Below the pieces are notes generated by a model that saw only the letters and a program-made list of their open reading frames with translations, did no database searches and was not told where the DNA came from. Positions 1-10,100 of a stretch of 35,020 nt of DNA are shown here, one piece after another (the first letter of the stretch is position 1; every line of letters begins with the position of its first letter). The stretch is from Pelagicoccus enzymogenes (GTDB taxonomy: Bacteria > Verrucomicrobiota > Verrucomicrobiia > Opitutales > Opitutaceae), in assembly GCF_014803405.1 (NCBI RefSeq), contig NZ_JACYFG010000017.1, positions 1 to 35,020 of the forward strand, read 5' to 3'. Both the position numbers and the translations under genes were made by a program.

Positions 1-73
1 ATTGCGGCGCGAGGCCGCTTCCCACAAATGGATGGCAATCCGTTGCGGGCGTGTTCCTATTGGGGGATCTGCC

Positions 74-577
74 ATGGCGTTGTTGATAGGAAAGTTCATT
101 TGTTTGTTGGCCTGCTACTTTGGCGGGCTGGCCCTGGGCGTACTTCTGCATGAGCTGGGGCATGCCTTGGTGGCGCTGTTGGCGACGCGTCAGCGGGTGG
201 AACTGGAGCTGGGGGGCTCTGGCGGGCGAAGCCATCTGCAGCTGGGAAGGCTGTCCCTAGTCCTTCGCTCGCGAGGCTGGCGCTATGGGGCGACGCGCTA
301 CGAGCGCAGCAAGGAATCGCGGGCCGCTCAAGCTGCGGTGGCTTTGGGCGGACCCCTGGCGAGCTTGATGGCGGTGCTGGGGTTCGCTTACTTGATGCTT
401 AGCTCTCAAGTGGGCAGCTGGATGTGGATTGTGGCCTTGGGGGTGGCTATCGCCAATTTCCGGATCTGGCTCGTAGCGGTTTGGCCGATTGAGTACCGAC
501 CGCAGGGAGAAGGAGGCGAGCTTTGGGTCAGCGATGGTTTGGACCTGTGGCGCTTGCTGACAAATAAGCAGAGCTAG
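74..577 (+). CDS. M50-like membrane zinc metalloprotease (small)
   Basis: A 167-residue membrane protein. The first hydrophobic segment carries HELGH at residues 26-30, the zinc-binding HExxH signature of M50 (site-2-protease-like) peptidases. A second hydrophobic block contains GGPLASL and is followed by a third. The C-terminal SDGLDLWRLL segment sits where M50 enzymes usually supply the third zinc ligand (Asp). The ATG at 74 is chosen because GGGGGA lies about 8 bases upstream; the frame stays open to the window edge, so an upstream start cannot be excluded. The protein is much shorter than RseP-type enzymes and has no PDZ domain. The substrate is unknown. A proteolytically inactive M50-like protein is the main alternative. 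Confidence 0.6.
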   Translation: MALLIGKFICLLACYFGGLALGVLLHELGHALVALLATRQRVELELGGSGGRSHLQLGRLSLVLRSRGWRYGATRYERSKESRAAQAAVALGGPLASLMAVLGFAYLMLSSQVGSWMWIVALGVAIANFRIWLVAVWPIEYRPQGEGGELWVSDGLDLWRLLTNKQS

Positions 578-603
578 CGAAAGCGCTTGCTCTTGGTGGG
601 CTG

Positions 604-676
604 GGTAGGGCTCGCTGTCCCAGCGAGCCGCGAGCGAGGTTGCCAGTTGCGGTCCGCTGGGACAGCGGACCCTACC
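604..676. repeat. REP palindrome pair (GTAGGG-headed)
   Basis: Two short hairpins face each other. The left one starts GGTAGGG and contains CTCGCTGTCCCAGCGAG (stem, TCC loop, stem). The right one is its inverted counterpart with TCCGCTGGGACAGCGGA and ends CCCTACC. The same arrangement recurs at 2404-2485 and 2980-3061, so this is a mobile REP doublet (BIME-like) and not a gene-specific terminator. The spacer between hairpins differs between copies while the stems and the GTAGGG ends are kept. Confidence 0.85.
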
Positions 677-737
677 TCGGGGTGCCCTTATCCGGTGGAG
701 AAATGGATTCTTGTCAGCTTTAAGCTCATTCAAGGGA

Positions 738-753
738 GGGTATGGAAATTGCT
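738..753 (+). promoter_or_regulatory. Candidate sigma54 (-24/-12) promoter
   Basis: GGGTATG-GAAA-TTGCT matches the -24/-12 layout: GG, ten bases, then GC, with a full TTGCT -12 element and a partial -24 match (GG.A.G). It lies about 57 bases upstream of a sigma54-activator gene, which would fit autoregulation. No upstream enhancer site was identified. Confidence 0.35.
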
Positions 754-809
754 GACCGAAATTTATGGGATTGCACTCAATTGGTGGTTTACCAGAAAAC
801 GGTCCCTGA

Positions 810-2380
<1,571 letters not shown>

Positions 2381-2384
<4 letters not shown>

Positions 2385-2485
2385 GGAAGGTAGGGCTCGC
2401 CAAGGTAGGGCTCGCTGTCCCAGCGAGCCGCGAGCGTTGTTTGCGGATTTGCGTGTTGCGGTCCGCTGGGACAGCGGACCCTACC
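2381..2485. repeat. REP pair with extra GTAGGG heads, between convergent genes
   Basis: The full doublet is 2404-2485, with the same two hairpins as at 604-676. It is preceded by two further GTAGGG-type heads (2381-2386 and about 2390-2400) that lack complete hairpins, like partial tandem copies. The first GTAGGG supplies the TAG stop of the upstream response regulator. The last CCCTACC, read on the minus strand, supplies the TAG stop of the RAYT remnant. Confidence 0.85.
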
Positions 2486-2926
2486 TGTCGGGCGCGATGA
2501 AGTGGGGCCAGTCTTGGCTGTGTTTGACGAGTCCAGCTCGGACGGGATTTTCTCGGATATACTGCGCCTTGAGTTCCCAGTTTTCATCGTTGCGGATGCG
2601 GTGGTCGAAGAAGTTGGTCTGCCAGTCGATCGAAAGAGTGCGGGCTGTGTACCGTTTCCAATTTGCGATAGTTTTTGTCATCGAATCTCGACTGGGGAAT
2701 GCGATAAGGGCGTGGAGGTGGTCGGGCATGAGCAGGAAGAGACGGCAGTGCCAAGTGTGGCGCCGGTGGTAGAATTGAACGGTTTCGAGCAATTGTTGCG
2801 GGAGATCGCCGGCGGTCAGTCCGGGCTGTCTCGGTCTCGTTGGCAGATCGTGATAAAGTAAAGCTCTCCGTCTTTCACCCAGGAGGGCGGAACGTGATTC
2901 AACGTTTTGCGGCGAGGCAGGGGCAT
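2481..2926 (-). pseudogene. REP-associated tyrosine transposase (RAYT), frameshifted
   Basis: Minus-strand Y1/IS200-like transposase of the RAYT type, broken by one frameshift. The N-terminal piece starts at ATG 2926 (MPLPRRKTLNHVPPSWV, then GELYFITICQRDR) and hits a TGA at 2816-2818. The rest continues in another frame from about 2835 to the TAG at 2481-2483. It carries the HUH motif in MPDHLHAL, then FFDHR, and the expected catalytic-tyrosine helix YIRENPVRAGLV. Joined, the two pieces give about 145 residues, usual for compact RAYTs. The break is near a GAGACC/GAGACA near-repeat, suggesting a slippage indel; a sequencing error is possible. REP pairs flank it on both sides, as expected for RAYT loci. 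If repaired it would act on single-stranded REP DNA, recognising the GTAG head. Confidence 0.85.
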
Positions 2927-2979
2927 GGCGTTTTGTTCCTCTCGGAATTGGGATGCCCTGGCAAGCGCCTTGTCGCCAA

Positions 2980-3061
2980 GGTCGGGCTCGCTGTCCCAGC
3001 GAGCCGCTGGGGTTGTTTGCGGATTTGCGCGTTGCGGTCCGCTGGGACAGCGGACCCTACC
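2980..3061. repeat. REP palindrome pair upstream of the RAYT
   Basis: Same doublet as at 604 and 2404. Both hairpins are intact, but the left head reads GGTCGGG, so its GTAG tetranucleotide is mutated while the right CCCTACC end is kept. It lies between the RAYT start and fabD, completing the REP-RAYT-REP arrangement. Confidence 0.85.
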
Positions 3062-3130
3062 TTGGCTGCAGACGGGCTGCGTGTTTTTTGGTTGTCAGCT
3101 CTGAATAAATCCATTGCCAAGGTTGCCCTT

Positions 3131-4036
3131 ATGACGACCGCGTTGATGTTTTCCGGACAAGGCGCCCAGAAAGTGGGCATGGGCAAGGACCTTTACGAGA
3201 ACAGCGAGATTGCTCGCGCTCTCTACGACAAGGCTGACGAGATTCTCGGCTGGAAGATCACGGATCTCTCCTTCGAAGGTCCGCAGGAAGCTTTGACGGA
3301 AACCAAGGTCTGCCAAGTGGCTCTTTTCGTGCACGGCTATGCGGTGTACGAGATCATGAAAGCCCAGGGCAAGCTGGGCGACGTAAAGGTTGCCATGGGC
3401 TTGAGCCTTGGCGAAGTGACGGCTTACACGGCAGCGGGCGTCTTCGATTTCGAGACGGGCCTCAAGGTCGTGGCGGAGCGGGCTCGCCTGATGCAGGAGG
3501 CGTGCGAGGCGACCAACGGGTCCATGGCAGCTGTCATCGGCGTGGAGCGCGACGTGGTTGCGGCGTTTTGCGAGGAAATGGACGTGGAGATGGCCAACCT
3601 CAATTGCCCTGGCCAGATCGTAATTTCGGGTGAAGCTTCCAAGATCGCGGCCGCGGTCGAGGCAGGCAAGGAGCGCGGTTTCCGCCGCGTGATGCCGCTC
3701 GACGTGGCGGGCGCTTACCACAGCCGCTTGATGATGCCAGCTCGCGAAGGCTTTGCGGCCTACTTGGCGGAGGTTGAGTTCAAGGCTCCGCAGTTCACGG
3801 TTTTCACGAACACGACCGGCAAGGAAGTTTCCGAGCCCAACGATCTGCGCGAAGCTTTGGTGAAGCAGGTCGTATCTTCCGTGCTTTGGGAGGATTGCCT
3901 GGTCAACGCGGCTGCTGGCGGCGTGGACCTCTTCTGGGAACTCGGCGTGGGCGGAGTGCTCAAGGGGCAAGTCAAGCGTACCAACAAGGATTGGGCGAAC
4001 GCGGCCTTCGAGACTTGGGCCGACTTGGAAGCTTAA
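3131..4036 (+). CDS. fabD: Malonyl-CoA:ACP transacylase
   Basis: A 301-residue enzyme that moves malonyl from CoA to acyl carrier protein, the entry step of type II fatty acid synthesis. Visible landmarks are the oxyanion-side motif SGQGAQ (8-13), the nucleophile elbow GLSLGE (90-95) with S92, R117 (carboxylate binding) and H197 in GAYHSRL. Length matches the family. The nucleophile motif is usually GHSLGE; here the His is Leu. The ATG at 3131 is chosen because family similarity starts there (TTALMFSGQG); the open frame extends upstream but only through a REP element. No other fab gene is in the window. Confidence 0.93.
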   Translation: MTTALMFSGQGAQKVGMGKDLYENSEIARALYDKADEILGWKITDLSFEGPQEALTETKVCQVALFVHGYAVYEIMKAQGKLGDVKVAMGLSLGEVTAYTAAGVFDFETGLKVVAERARLMQEACEATNGSMAAVIGVERDVVAAFCEEMDVEMANLNCPGQIVISGEASKIAAAVEAGKERGFRRVMPLDVAGAYHSRLMMPAREGFAAYLAEVEFKAPQFTVFTNTTGKEVSEPNDLREALVKQVVSSVLWEDCLVNAAAGGVDLFWELGVGGVLKGQVKRTNKDWANAAFETWADLEA

Positions 4037-4057
4037 GCAGGTCTCCTTAGGAGAGGG

Positions 4058-4083
4058 GGTCCGCTGCGGCAGCAGACCCTGCC
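4058..4083. repeat. Degenerate single REP hairpin
   Basis: GGTCCGCTG-CGG-CAGCAGACC followed by CTGCC: a decayed half of the GTAGGG family (GCAGGG head on the minus strand), 20 bases after the fabD stop. A smaller hairpin, TCTCC-TTA-GGAGA, lies just before it at about 4042-4054. Either could stall transcription after fabD, but there is no T-run. Confidence 0.5.
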
Positions 4084-4161
4084 ATCGGGACGCAGTTGTA
4101 TCCTGACCGTCAGACGCTTCGGCGCTTGCCGGGGCGAGGGATTTCGTTTGGCTTTCCTCCG

Positions 4162-6186
4162 ATGTACCCGGCTCCTAAGCGATTTCTAGCCTACTCATTT
4201 CTTCTAAGCTTTTCCGCCGTTTGGCTACGGGCTCACGACGCGGTCTACTTGCCCGCTTTCGAGGTTGCGGGGCGGGAAAGCTCCTTGCACGGCGAAGCGT
4301 CGAGCGCGTCGCAGGGCTTCGTGGGAGCAGACGAGTTGCAGCTTTCCCTTGGCGAGGGGAGCGGGGGGCTGCTGGAGGCGGTGCCCGGGATGGTCGCCAC
4401 CCAGCACAGCGGTTCCGGCAAGGGCAACCAGTATTTCCTCAGAGGCTTCAACCTCGACCACGGCACGGATTTCGCGGTTTCGGTGGACGGCATGCCGGTG
4501 AACATCGCCTCGCACGGACACGGGCAGGGCTACGCCGACTTAAACTTCCTCATCCCGGAGATGGTTTCCATGGTCTCCTACTTGAAGGGCCCCTACTATT
4601 CGATGGTGGGCGACTTTTCCTCGGCGGGTTCGGCGAGCCTGCAACTGCGTGATTTGGTGGAGCGGGACTTTGCGGAAGTGGGTATTGGCGAATATGGGCA
4701 GCAACGCTTCGTGTCGGGCGTTTCCCGGGAGCTGGCCGGCGGCGATAGCCTGTTTGGCCTCGAGTTGGAGAACAACGACGGTCCTTGGGATCTGGACGAA
4801 AACCTCAGGAAGCGAAACGGATTCTTTCGGTATTCGAAAGGTAACTACGATCAAAAGTTTTCCCTGACCTTCATGGGCTACGATTCCAGCTGGACGGCTA
4901 CCGACCAGATCCCCGAGCGGGAAGTTGAATCGGGGCGTCTGTCGGATTTCGGTTTCGTGGATCCAACGGTTGGCGGCAGGACCAGCCGCTACAGCCTCTC
5001 GGCCAATTGGAAGCGAGATCGTGGACACGTGCGAACTTTTGCCACGGCTTACGGAATTCATTACGACATGAACCTGTGGTCGAACTTTACCTACTTCCTC
5101 GACGACGAAGAGGATGGCGACCAGTTCGAGCAGGCGGACCGGCGGCAGACCTATGGCTTGAGTCTGGGCAAGGTTTTTTATTACCAAGAGCTCTGGGGAA
5201 AGCAGGTGAACCATACCGTGATTTTGCAAGGCCGGTGGGACGAGATCGACAAGCTGGGGCTTTACAAGACGCGGGAACGGAGTCGGTTGGAAGCGGTACG
5301 CGAAGATGCGGCCAGCGTGGTTTCGACGGCCCTAGCCTACGAGGCGACCCTCGATTGGACTGCCCGCTTGAGGAGCCAGGTCGGGATGCGTTGGGATAGG
5401 GTTGACGGCGAGGTGCAAGCCATCGGAGGGCTCGCTTCCCGTAAGGCGGGCGACGATATCGTAAGCCCGAAGGCGAACTTGATTTTCACGCAGAACGACG
5501 CCTTTGAATGGTACGCGAGCTTTGGCGAAGCCTTTCACAGCAACGACGTTCGCGGCATGGTGGATGGGGCCGATCCCTTGGCGGGCTCGCAAGGGAGCGA
5601 GCTAGGTCTGCGTTACCAGATTCCCGGCAAGCTGAACGCGTCGCTGGCGGTGTGGGACTTGGACCTCGACTCGGAGCTGCTCTATGTTGGGGATGCCGGT
5701 ACCAACGAGATTTCAGGCGCCAGCGAGCGGAACGGAGTGGATGTGGCTGTTTACGCTGCCCTGAGCGGGAACCTAAGCATGGACTTGGACTACACCTGGA
5801 GCGATGCCCGCTACCGGGACGCGGCGGCTGGCGAGGCCTTCATTCCTGGAGTGGTGGAGGAGAAGCTGGGCTTGGGAGCGGTTTACCGTTTTGGCGAGGA
5901 CTACGATGTTTCCCTGCGCTATCGCTACTTCGGAGGCCGTCCTTTGGATGAAGCGGGATCCGTGTTTTCGGAATCCTCGGAAACGGTTTCCTTGCAAGTT
6001 GCGGGACGCTTGTCGGATTGGGAGTGGACGGCGCAGCTTTCGAATCTGTTCGATTCGCGGGATCCCGATATCAGCTACTACTACGAATCGCGCTTGCCGG
6101 GCGAACCGAGCGGAGGAGTAGCGGACATTCATTCCCACGTGATGAAGCCGCGTCGCTTGCAGCTTACGCTGAGGCGTCTTTTTTAG
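4162..6186 (+). CDS. TonB-dependent outer-membrane receptor
   Basis: A 674-residue outer-membrane transporter. The start at ATG 4162 gives a clear signal peptide (MYPAPKRFLAYSFLLSFSAV, cleaved near LRA-HDA). The plug domain follows at about residues 40-150, including FLRGFNLDHGTDFAVSVDG and the His/Gly-rich SHGHGQGYADLNF. The remainder is beta-barrel in character and ends in Phe (TLRRLF), as expected for BAM substrates. A TTG at 4096 in the same frame would add residues ahead of the signal peptide and is less likely. The substrate is not readable from sequence; no siderophore or sugar-uptake genes are adjacent. The convergent secreted protein at 6434-6937 could be a functional partner, but that is conjecture. 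Confidence 0.88.
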   Translation: MYPAPKRFLAYSFLLSFSAVWLRAHDAVYLPAFEVAGRESSLHGEASSASQGFVGADELQLSLGEGSGGLLEAVPGMVATQHSGSGKGNQYFLRGFNLDHGTDFAVSVDGMPVNIASHGHGQGYADLNFLIPEMVSMVSYLKGPYYSMVGDFSSAGSASLQLRDLVERDFAEVGIGEYGQQRFVSGVSRELAGGDSLFGLELENNDGPWDLDENLRKRNGFFRYSKGNYDQKFSLTFMGYDSSWTATDQIPEREVESGRLSDFGFVDPTVGGRTSRYSLSANWKRDRGHVRTFATAYGIHYDMNLWSNFTYFLDDEEDGDQFEQADRRQTYGLSLGKVFYYQELWGKQVNHTVILQGRWDEIDKLGLYKTRERSRLEAVREDAASVVSTALAYEATLDWTARLRSQVGMRWDRVDGEVQAIGGLASRKAGDDIVSPKANLIFTQNDAFEWYASFGEAFHSNDVRGMVDGADPLAGSQGSELGLRYQIPGKLNASLAVWDLDLDSELLYVGDAGTNEISGASERNGVDVAVYAALSGNLSMDLDYTWSDARYRDAAAGEAFIPGVVEEKLGLGAVYRFGEDYDVSLRYRYFGGRPLDEAGSVFSESSETVSLQVAGRLSDWEWTAQLSNLFDSRDPDISYYYESRLPGEPSGGVADIHSHVMKPRRLQLTLRRLF

Positions 6187-6220
6187 CTTCATCACCCTTT
6201 TGCGGGGAGACGCTTTTGAG

Positions 6221-6304
6221 CGCAGGGCTGGCGCTCGCGCCACGCCGCAAGGCAGGATATTCGATTAGGGATTTGCGGCACGTCGCGAGCGACGGCCCTA
6301 CAGG
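6221..6304. repeat. REP pair, GCTCGCG-core subfamily
   Basis: The left unit reads GCAGGGCTGGCGCTCGCGCC then ACGCCGCAA. The right unit, read on the minus strand, is GTAGGGCCGTCGCTCGCGAC then GTGCCGCAA. The heads, hairpin cores and GCCGCAA tails align, with compensatory stem changes. They face each other like the doublets near the RAYT but belong to another sequence subfamily. Located between the TonB receptor and the convergent secreted protein. Confidence 0.8.
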
Positions 6305-6433
6305 TAAACAGTCATTCCACTGCTTTGGGTCGTTTTGTTCTTCGAAAAATGGGGTCCTGCCAGCTTTGGGTTAATTCAAAGACAGACCATTGCGGAAATG
6401 GCCTGGTGCCGCGATTTCGCTTCGTCCAAGCGA

Positions 6434-6937
6434 TTAGCTGGTCGGAAGCGGAACGGTTGTCTTGTCGACGAAGATCATGAAGGGCGGATGCCAGCGGCCG
6501 GAGGCGTCGCGATAGGTGACGCGCACCCCGTAGCCGTCGGGCGGAAAGCGATTCAGGATGGGGGCCGCGAGAGTGAGAGCGGACGGGTCCTCTCTATTTC
6601 GCTCGAAGGTGTAGTTGATCACGACGTCGTCTTCCCTGCCGAGTCGAGTATCCAGGGTCTGGATAAGCATCTCACCTTCTGTATTTAGAATTTGGATAAG
6701 CTCTGGCGCCGCCTCTAGAAATTTGCTTTTCCATTCTGGAAACGCGGAGGGTTCGAAGAGAACGCCGTTGGAAGGCCGAGGATCGGTGGAAGCCACGGCG
6801 GTAGAGCGTGACATTTCCAGTTCTGCGTCGATTCGGTTCCTGCGGACTTGAATCTCAAGGGTGATCTCGAAGGTGTCGTGGCTGAAAGCGCTGCAGCAAA
6901 AGAGCAGAGATAAACTGAGGAGAAAAAAGCGTGTCAT
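6434..6937 (-). CDS. Small secreted protein, unknown function
   Basis: A 167-residue protein with a signal peptide (MTRFFLLSLSLLFCCSAFSH, cut before HDTFEITLEI). The mature part is mostly beta-prone with alternating polar and hydrophobic residues, e.g. VRRNRIDAELEMSRS and GYGVRVTYRDASGRWHPPFM, suggesting a small periplasmic beta-sandwich. It has no transmembrane segment after the signal and no catalytic motif that I recognise. The His directly after cleavage and the general layout vaguely recall the extracytoplasmic N-terminal region of HupE/UreJ-type proteins, but the membrane half of those is missing, so this is only a weak hint. It is convergent with the TonB receptor and separated from it by a REP pair. 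Confidence 0.6.
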   Translation of the reverse strand: MTRFFLLSLSLLFCCSAFSHDTFEITLEIQVRRNRIDAELEMSRSTAVASTDPRPSNGVLFEPSAFPEWKSKFLEAAPELIQILNTEGEMLIQTLDTRLGREDDVVINYTFERNREDPSALTLAAPILNRFPPDGYGVRVTYRDASGRWHPPFMIFVDKTTVPLPTS

Positions 6938-7199
6938 TGGTTTTGGGATACGTCGAAGCGGGGTACGTGACCACTCTTACTTTAAGGCGTTATAGAGGCA
7001 AATTGACAGAATTTTGACTGTCTGAATCAGCTGGATTGGAGTTTTCAAGCGGTGTGTGTGCCAATCGACATGCTGCCGCTCCGAGCGGTTGCTCATACCC
7101 GCAAAACTTTCATCCCCTTGAGTCTGCAAAGACCCTGTTTTTCGTACCTGTATACATTCTAGCACTACGCTAGAGCCTCTTAGTTTTATACCTAGCCCT
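6938..7199. promoter_or_regulatory. Divergent intergenic region with small inverted repeat
   Basis: This 262-base gap holds the promoters of the small secreted protein (minus) and the giant enzyme gene (plus). The base composition is more AT-rich than its surroundings. A TTGACA at 7003-7008 has no convincing -10 partner. An inverted repeat TCTAGC-ACTAC-GCTAGA (7158-7174) lies 25 bases upstream of the giant gene's ATG and could be a regulator site overlapping the promoter or leader. No riboswitch fold was recognised. Confidence 0.35.
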
Positions 7200-10100
7200 A
7201 TGTTTAGAACGCCGCGATTGATCCGTGGGATAGCTACTGCTTTGACTGCATTTTCGGCTATCTTGATTGCCCAAACATACGCCCAGCCGCACCAGTTGGA
7301 GTATCTTGACCGGGGAGTAGTGGCCGTGAAGGCCAACGAATCCCAGATCTACGTTTCCTGGCGCTTGCTAGTCAGCGACCCGGAGACGGTCGGCTTTAAC
7401 GTGTATCGCTCCTCCGGTGGGGAACCGGCGGTTCGACTCAATGGGTCTCCGTTGTATGCAACTACGGACTACATGGACAGCGCTGCGGATCTCGCCGTAG
7501 ACAACACCTACTTTGTGCGAACTGTGGTTGACGGTGTGGAACTGGCAGCGAGTCGCTCTTTCGAGATAGCGGCGAACGCTCCGGTCCAACAGTACCTCAG
7601 CTTGCCGCTTCAGATTCCGGAAGGGGGAACTACGCCGGATGGAGTCAATTACAGCTATTCCGCGAACGACCTTTCGGTGGGCGATCTCGACGGAGACGGC
7701 CGCTACGAAATCGTCGTCAAGTGGTACCCTTCCAATGCGAAGGACAATGCCCAGTCGGGGCATACGGGCAATTGTTTGCTCGACGCTTACACCTTGGAAG
7801 GAGAGTTGCTTTGGAGAATCGATCTGGGCGTCAACATCCGCTCGGGTTCCCACTACACCCAGTTCATCGTGTATGATCTCGATGGAGACGGGATCGCGGA
7901 GCTCGCTTGCCGCACCGCGGAAGGGTCCAAGGATGCGAGCGGCGCATTTGTAGCTGCTCCCGAGAATTGGTTTGGAGAAGTTCCTCCGATAGACCACACC
8001 GCTGACCGTCGCAATTCCAGCGGATACATCTTGGATGGGCCTGAATTCTTGACGGTCTACGACGGCCGCACGGGCCTGGAGCTTTCGTCTACGCTCTACG
8101 AGCCCCAGCGTGTACCGGGCACCTTCTTCCCGAGTCCTGCGGAAACGGAAGCGATCTGGGGAGACGGATACGGAAACCGTATCGACCGTTTCTTGGGTAC
8201 GGTGGCTTACCTCGATGGGGAGCGTCCTAGCCTTGTAATGTGTCGTGGATACTACACGGGCAGAAACGGGGTTCCGGGCCGTACCGTTTTGGCCGCTTAT
8301 GATTGGCGCGATGGGGCGCTCACCAAGCGTTGGGTTTTCGACACCTACAACAATCCAGAGAACGACGCATATCGTGGTCAAGGCGCCCACAGTTTGACGG
8401 TGGGCGACGTCGATGGTGACGGTCGGGACGAGATCGTCTACGGCGCCTGCGCGATCGACGACGACGGTACTGGACTTTATAGCACAGGCATTGGTCATGG
8501 TGATGCCTTGCATCTTTCAGACATGGATCCAGATCGCCCTGGTTTGGAGGTTTGGATGCCTCATGAGTCGCCCTCAAGCTACGGCGAGTACGGATCCGAG
8601 CTGCACGACGCGGGCACGGGCGAGGTTATCTTTGGGGTTTCGGGCGAAGGTTCGGATGTCGGACGTGGCGCTGCTGCGGACATCGACCCCCGCTACCGTG
8701 GATACGAGACCTGGGCGTCGCGGGGCGGCATGCATAGCATCGCCGGCCAGTCGATTGAGACCAATGGGCTCCCTTCCATGAATTTTCTCGTATGGTGGGA
8801 TGCGGATCCTCTTCGCGAGCTTTTGGACGGGACTCGGATCGACAAGTGGAATTGGGATCTCGGACAGCGCGAATTGATGTTCACGGACACGGGCATCGCT
8901 TCCAACAATGGCACGAAGGCGACTCCGGCTTTGAGCGCTGACATTTATGGGGACTGGCGCGAAGAGGTAATCTGGCGTTCGACCGATAGCTCTGAGCTAC
9001 GCATTTACAGCACGGTCATTCCTGCCGTCAGCCGCATGACGACGCTCATGCACGACCGGCAGTATCGCATTGCCATCAGCTGGCAGAACGTCGCTTACAA
9101 CCAGCCGCCGCACCCAAGCTTCTTCGTGGGGCATGGGATGGCGACACCTCCGAAACCCGACTACTATTTCGCCAGCAGCAACCAAGCTCCCTTCGTCAGC
9201 ATGGTTTCGCCCAGCGAAGGCGCGGTGTTCGAAGAGGGAGAAGTCGCTTCCCTGGTCGCTGAAGCGAGCGATGCCGATGGCGTGGTGGAGCAAGTGGACT
9301 TCTTCCAAAACAACAGTTTCCTCGGAATGGATCTCAGCGATCCTTACACCGCATTGTGGGATGCTGCCAGTGGTGGCTCTTATCTGTTGCGAGCCGTCGC
9401 TACTGACGACGATGGCGCTCAATCGATTTCGCTACCTGTCACTGTGACAGTGGGTCATACGGAGACGCATGACGAAGCAACGGCCTCGATGGGGTGGACC
9501 CCGTTGCAGTCGAGCCTAGAAGGGTATCGAGGAGATGGATACTTAGCGTTCAGCCGCCCATGGCACTTCATCGAGTTCACTAACCTGGATGGCGGGCTGC
9601 TCGCTGGGGAGAAAACGCTTAGAATCCGTTACAGCGCGGGCCGCCCCGGCATGAATCCCTGTTTCTTGACGGTGAACGGCGTGCGGCAGATGATTCAGCT
9701 CCCTTCCACCGGTTCTTGGACGGAGTGGGCGACGTTTGAAGTAAAGGTACCTCTGAATAGTGGGGCTGTGAATACAGTCCGTCTGCAAGCTCGCGGTGGT
9801 CAGACTATGGTTGACGAGCTCACGGTGGCGGGGATCGTTCGCAATCAAGACCCAGAGCTGCAACTGATCGCTCCCGCGGACGGCATGACATTTGCCGAAG
9901 GGGTCGATATCCAGATTCGGGTGGAGGCTCAGGACATCGGAGGTGAGATTGCCTCGGTCGAATTCTTTGCCGGCGAGCTGTCTCTAGGCAGCGTCAGCGA
10001 AGCGCCTTATCAACTCGTCTGGAATGACGTTGGCGAAGGGCTGTACGCTTTGAAAGCTACCGCTACGGACGACTTGGGCGCGACAGCTGAATCAGCCGAA

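Noticed and set aside
2816-2850. Programmed frameshift in the RAYT
   Set aside because: There is no slippery heptamer or downstream pseudoknot. The GAGACC/GAGACA near-repeat fits a simple indel better.
2840-3130. N-terminal extension of fabD
   Set aside because: The extra 97 codons run through the RAYT 5' end and a REP pair. FabD similarity begins at ATG 3131.
7368-8513. 381-residue minus-strand frame under the PL11 domain
   Set aside because: It is the mirror of codon bias in a well-supported lyase domain. Low-complexity Arg/Val/Ile composition, no start signal.
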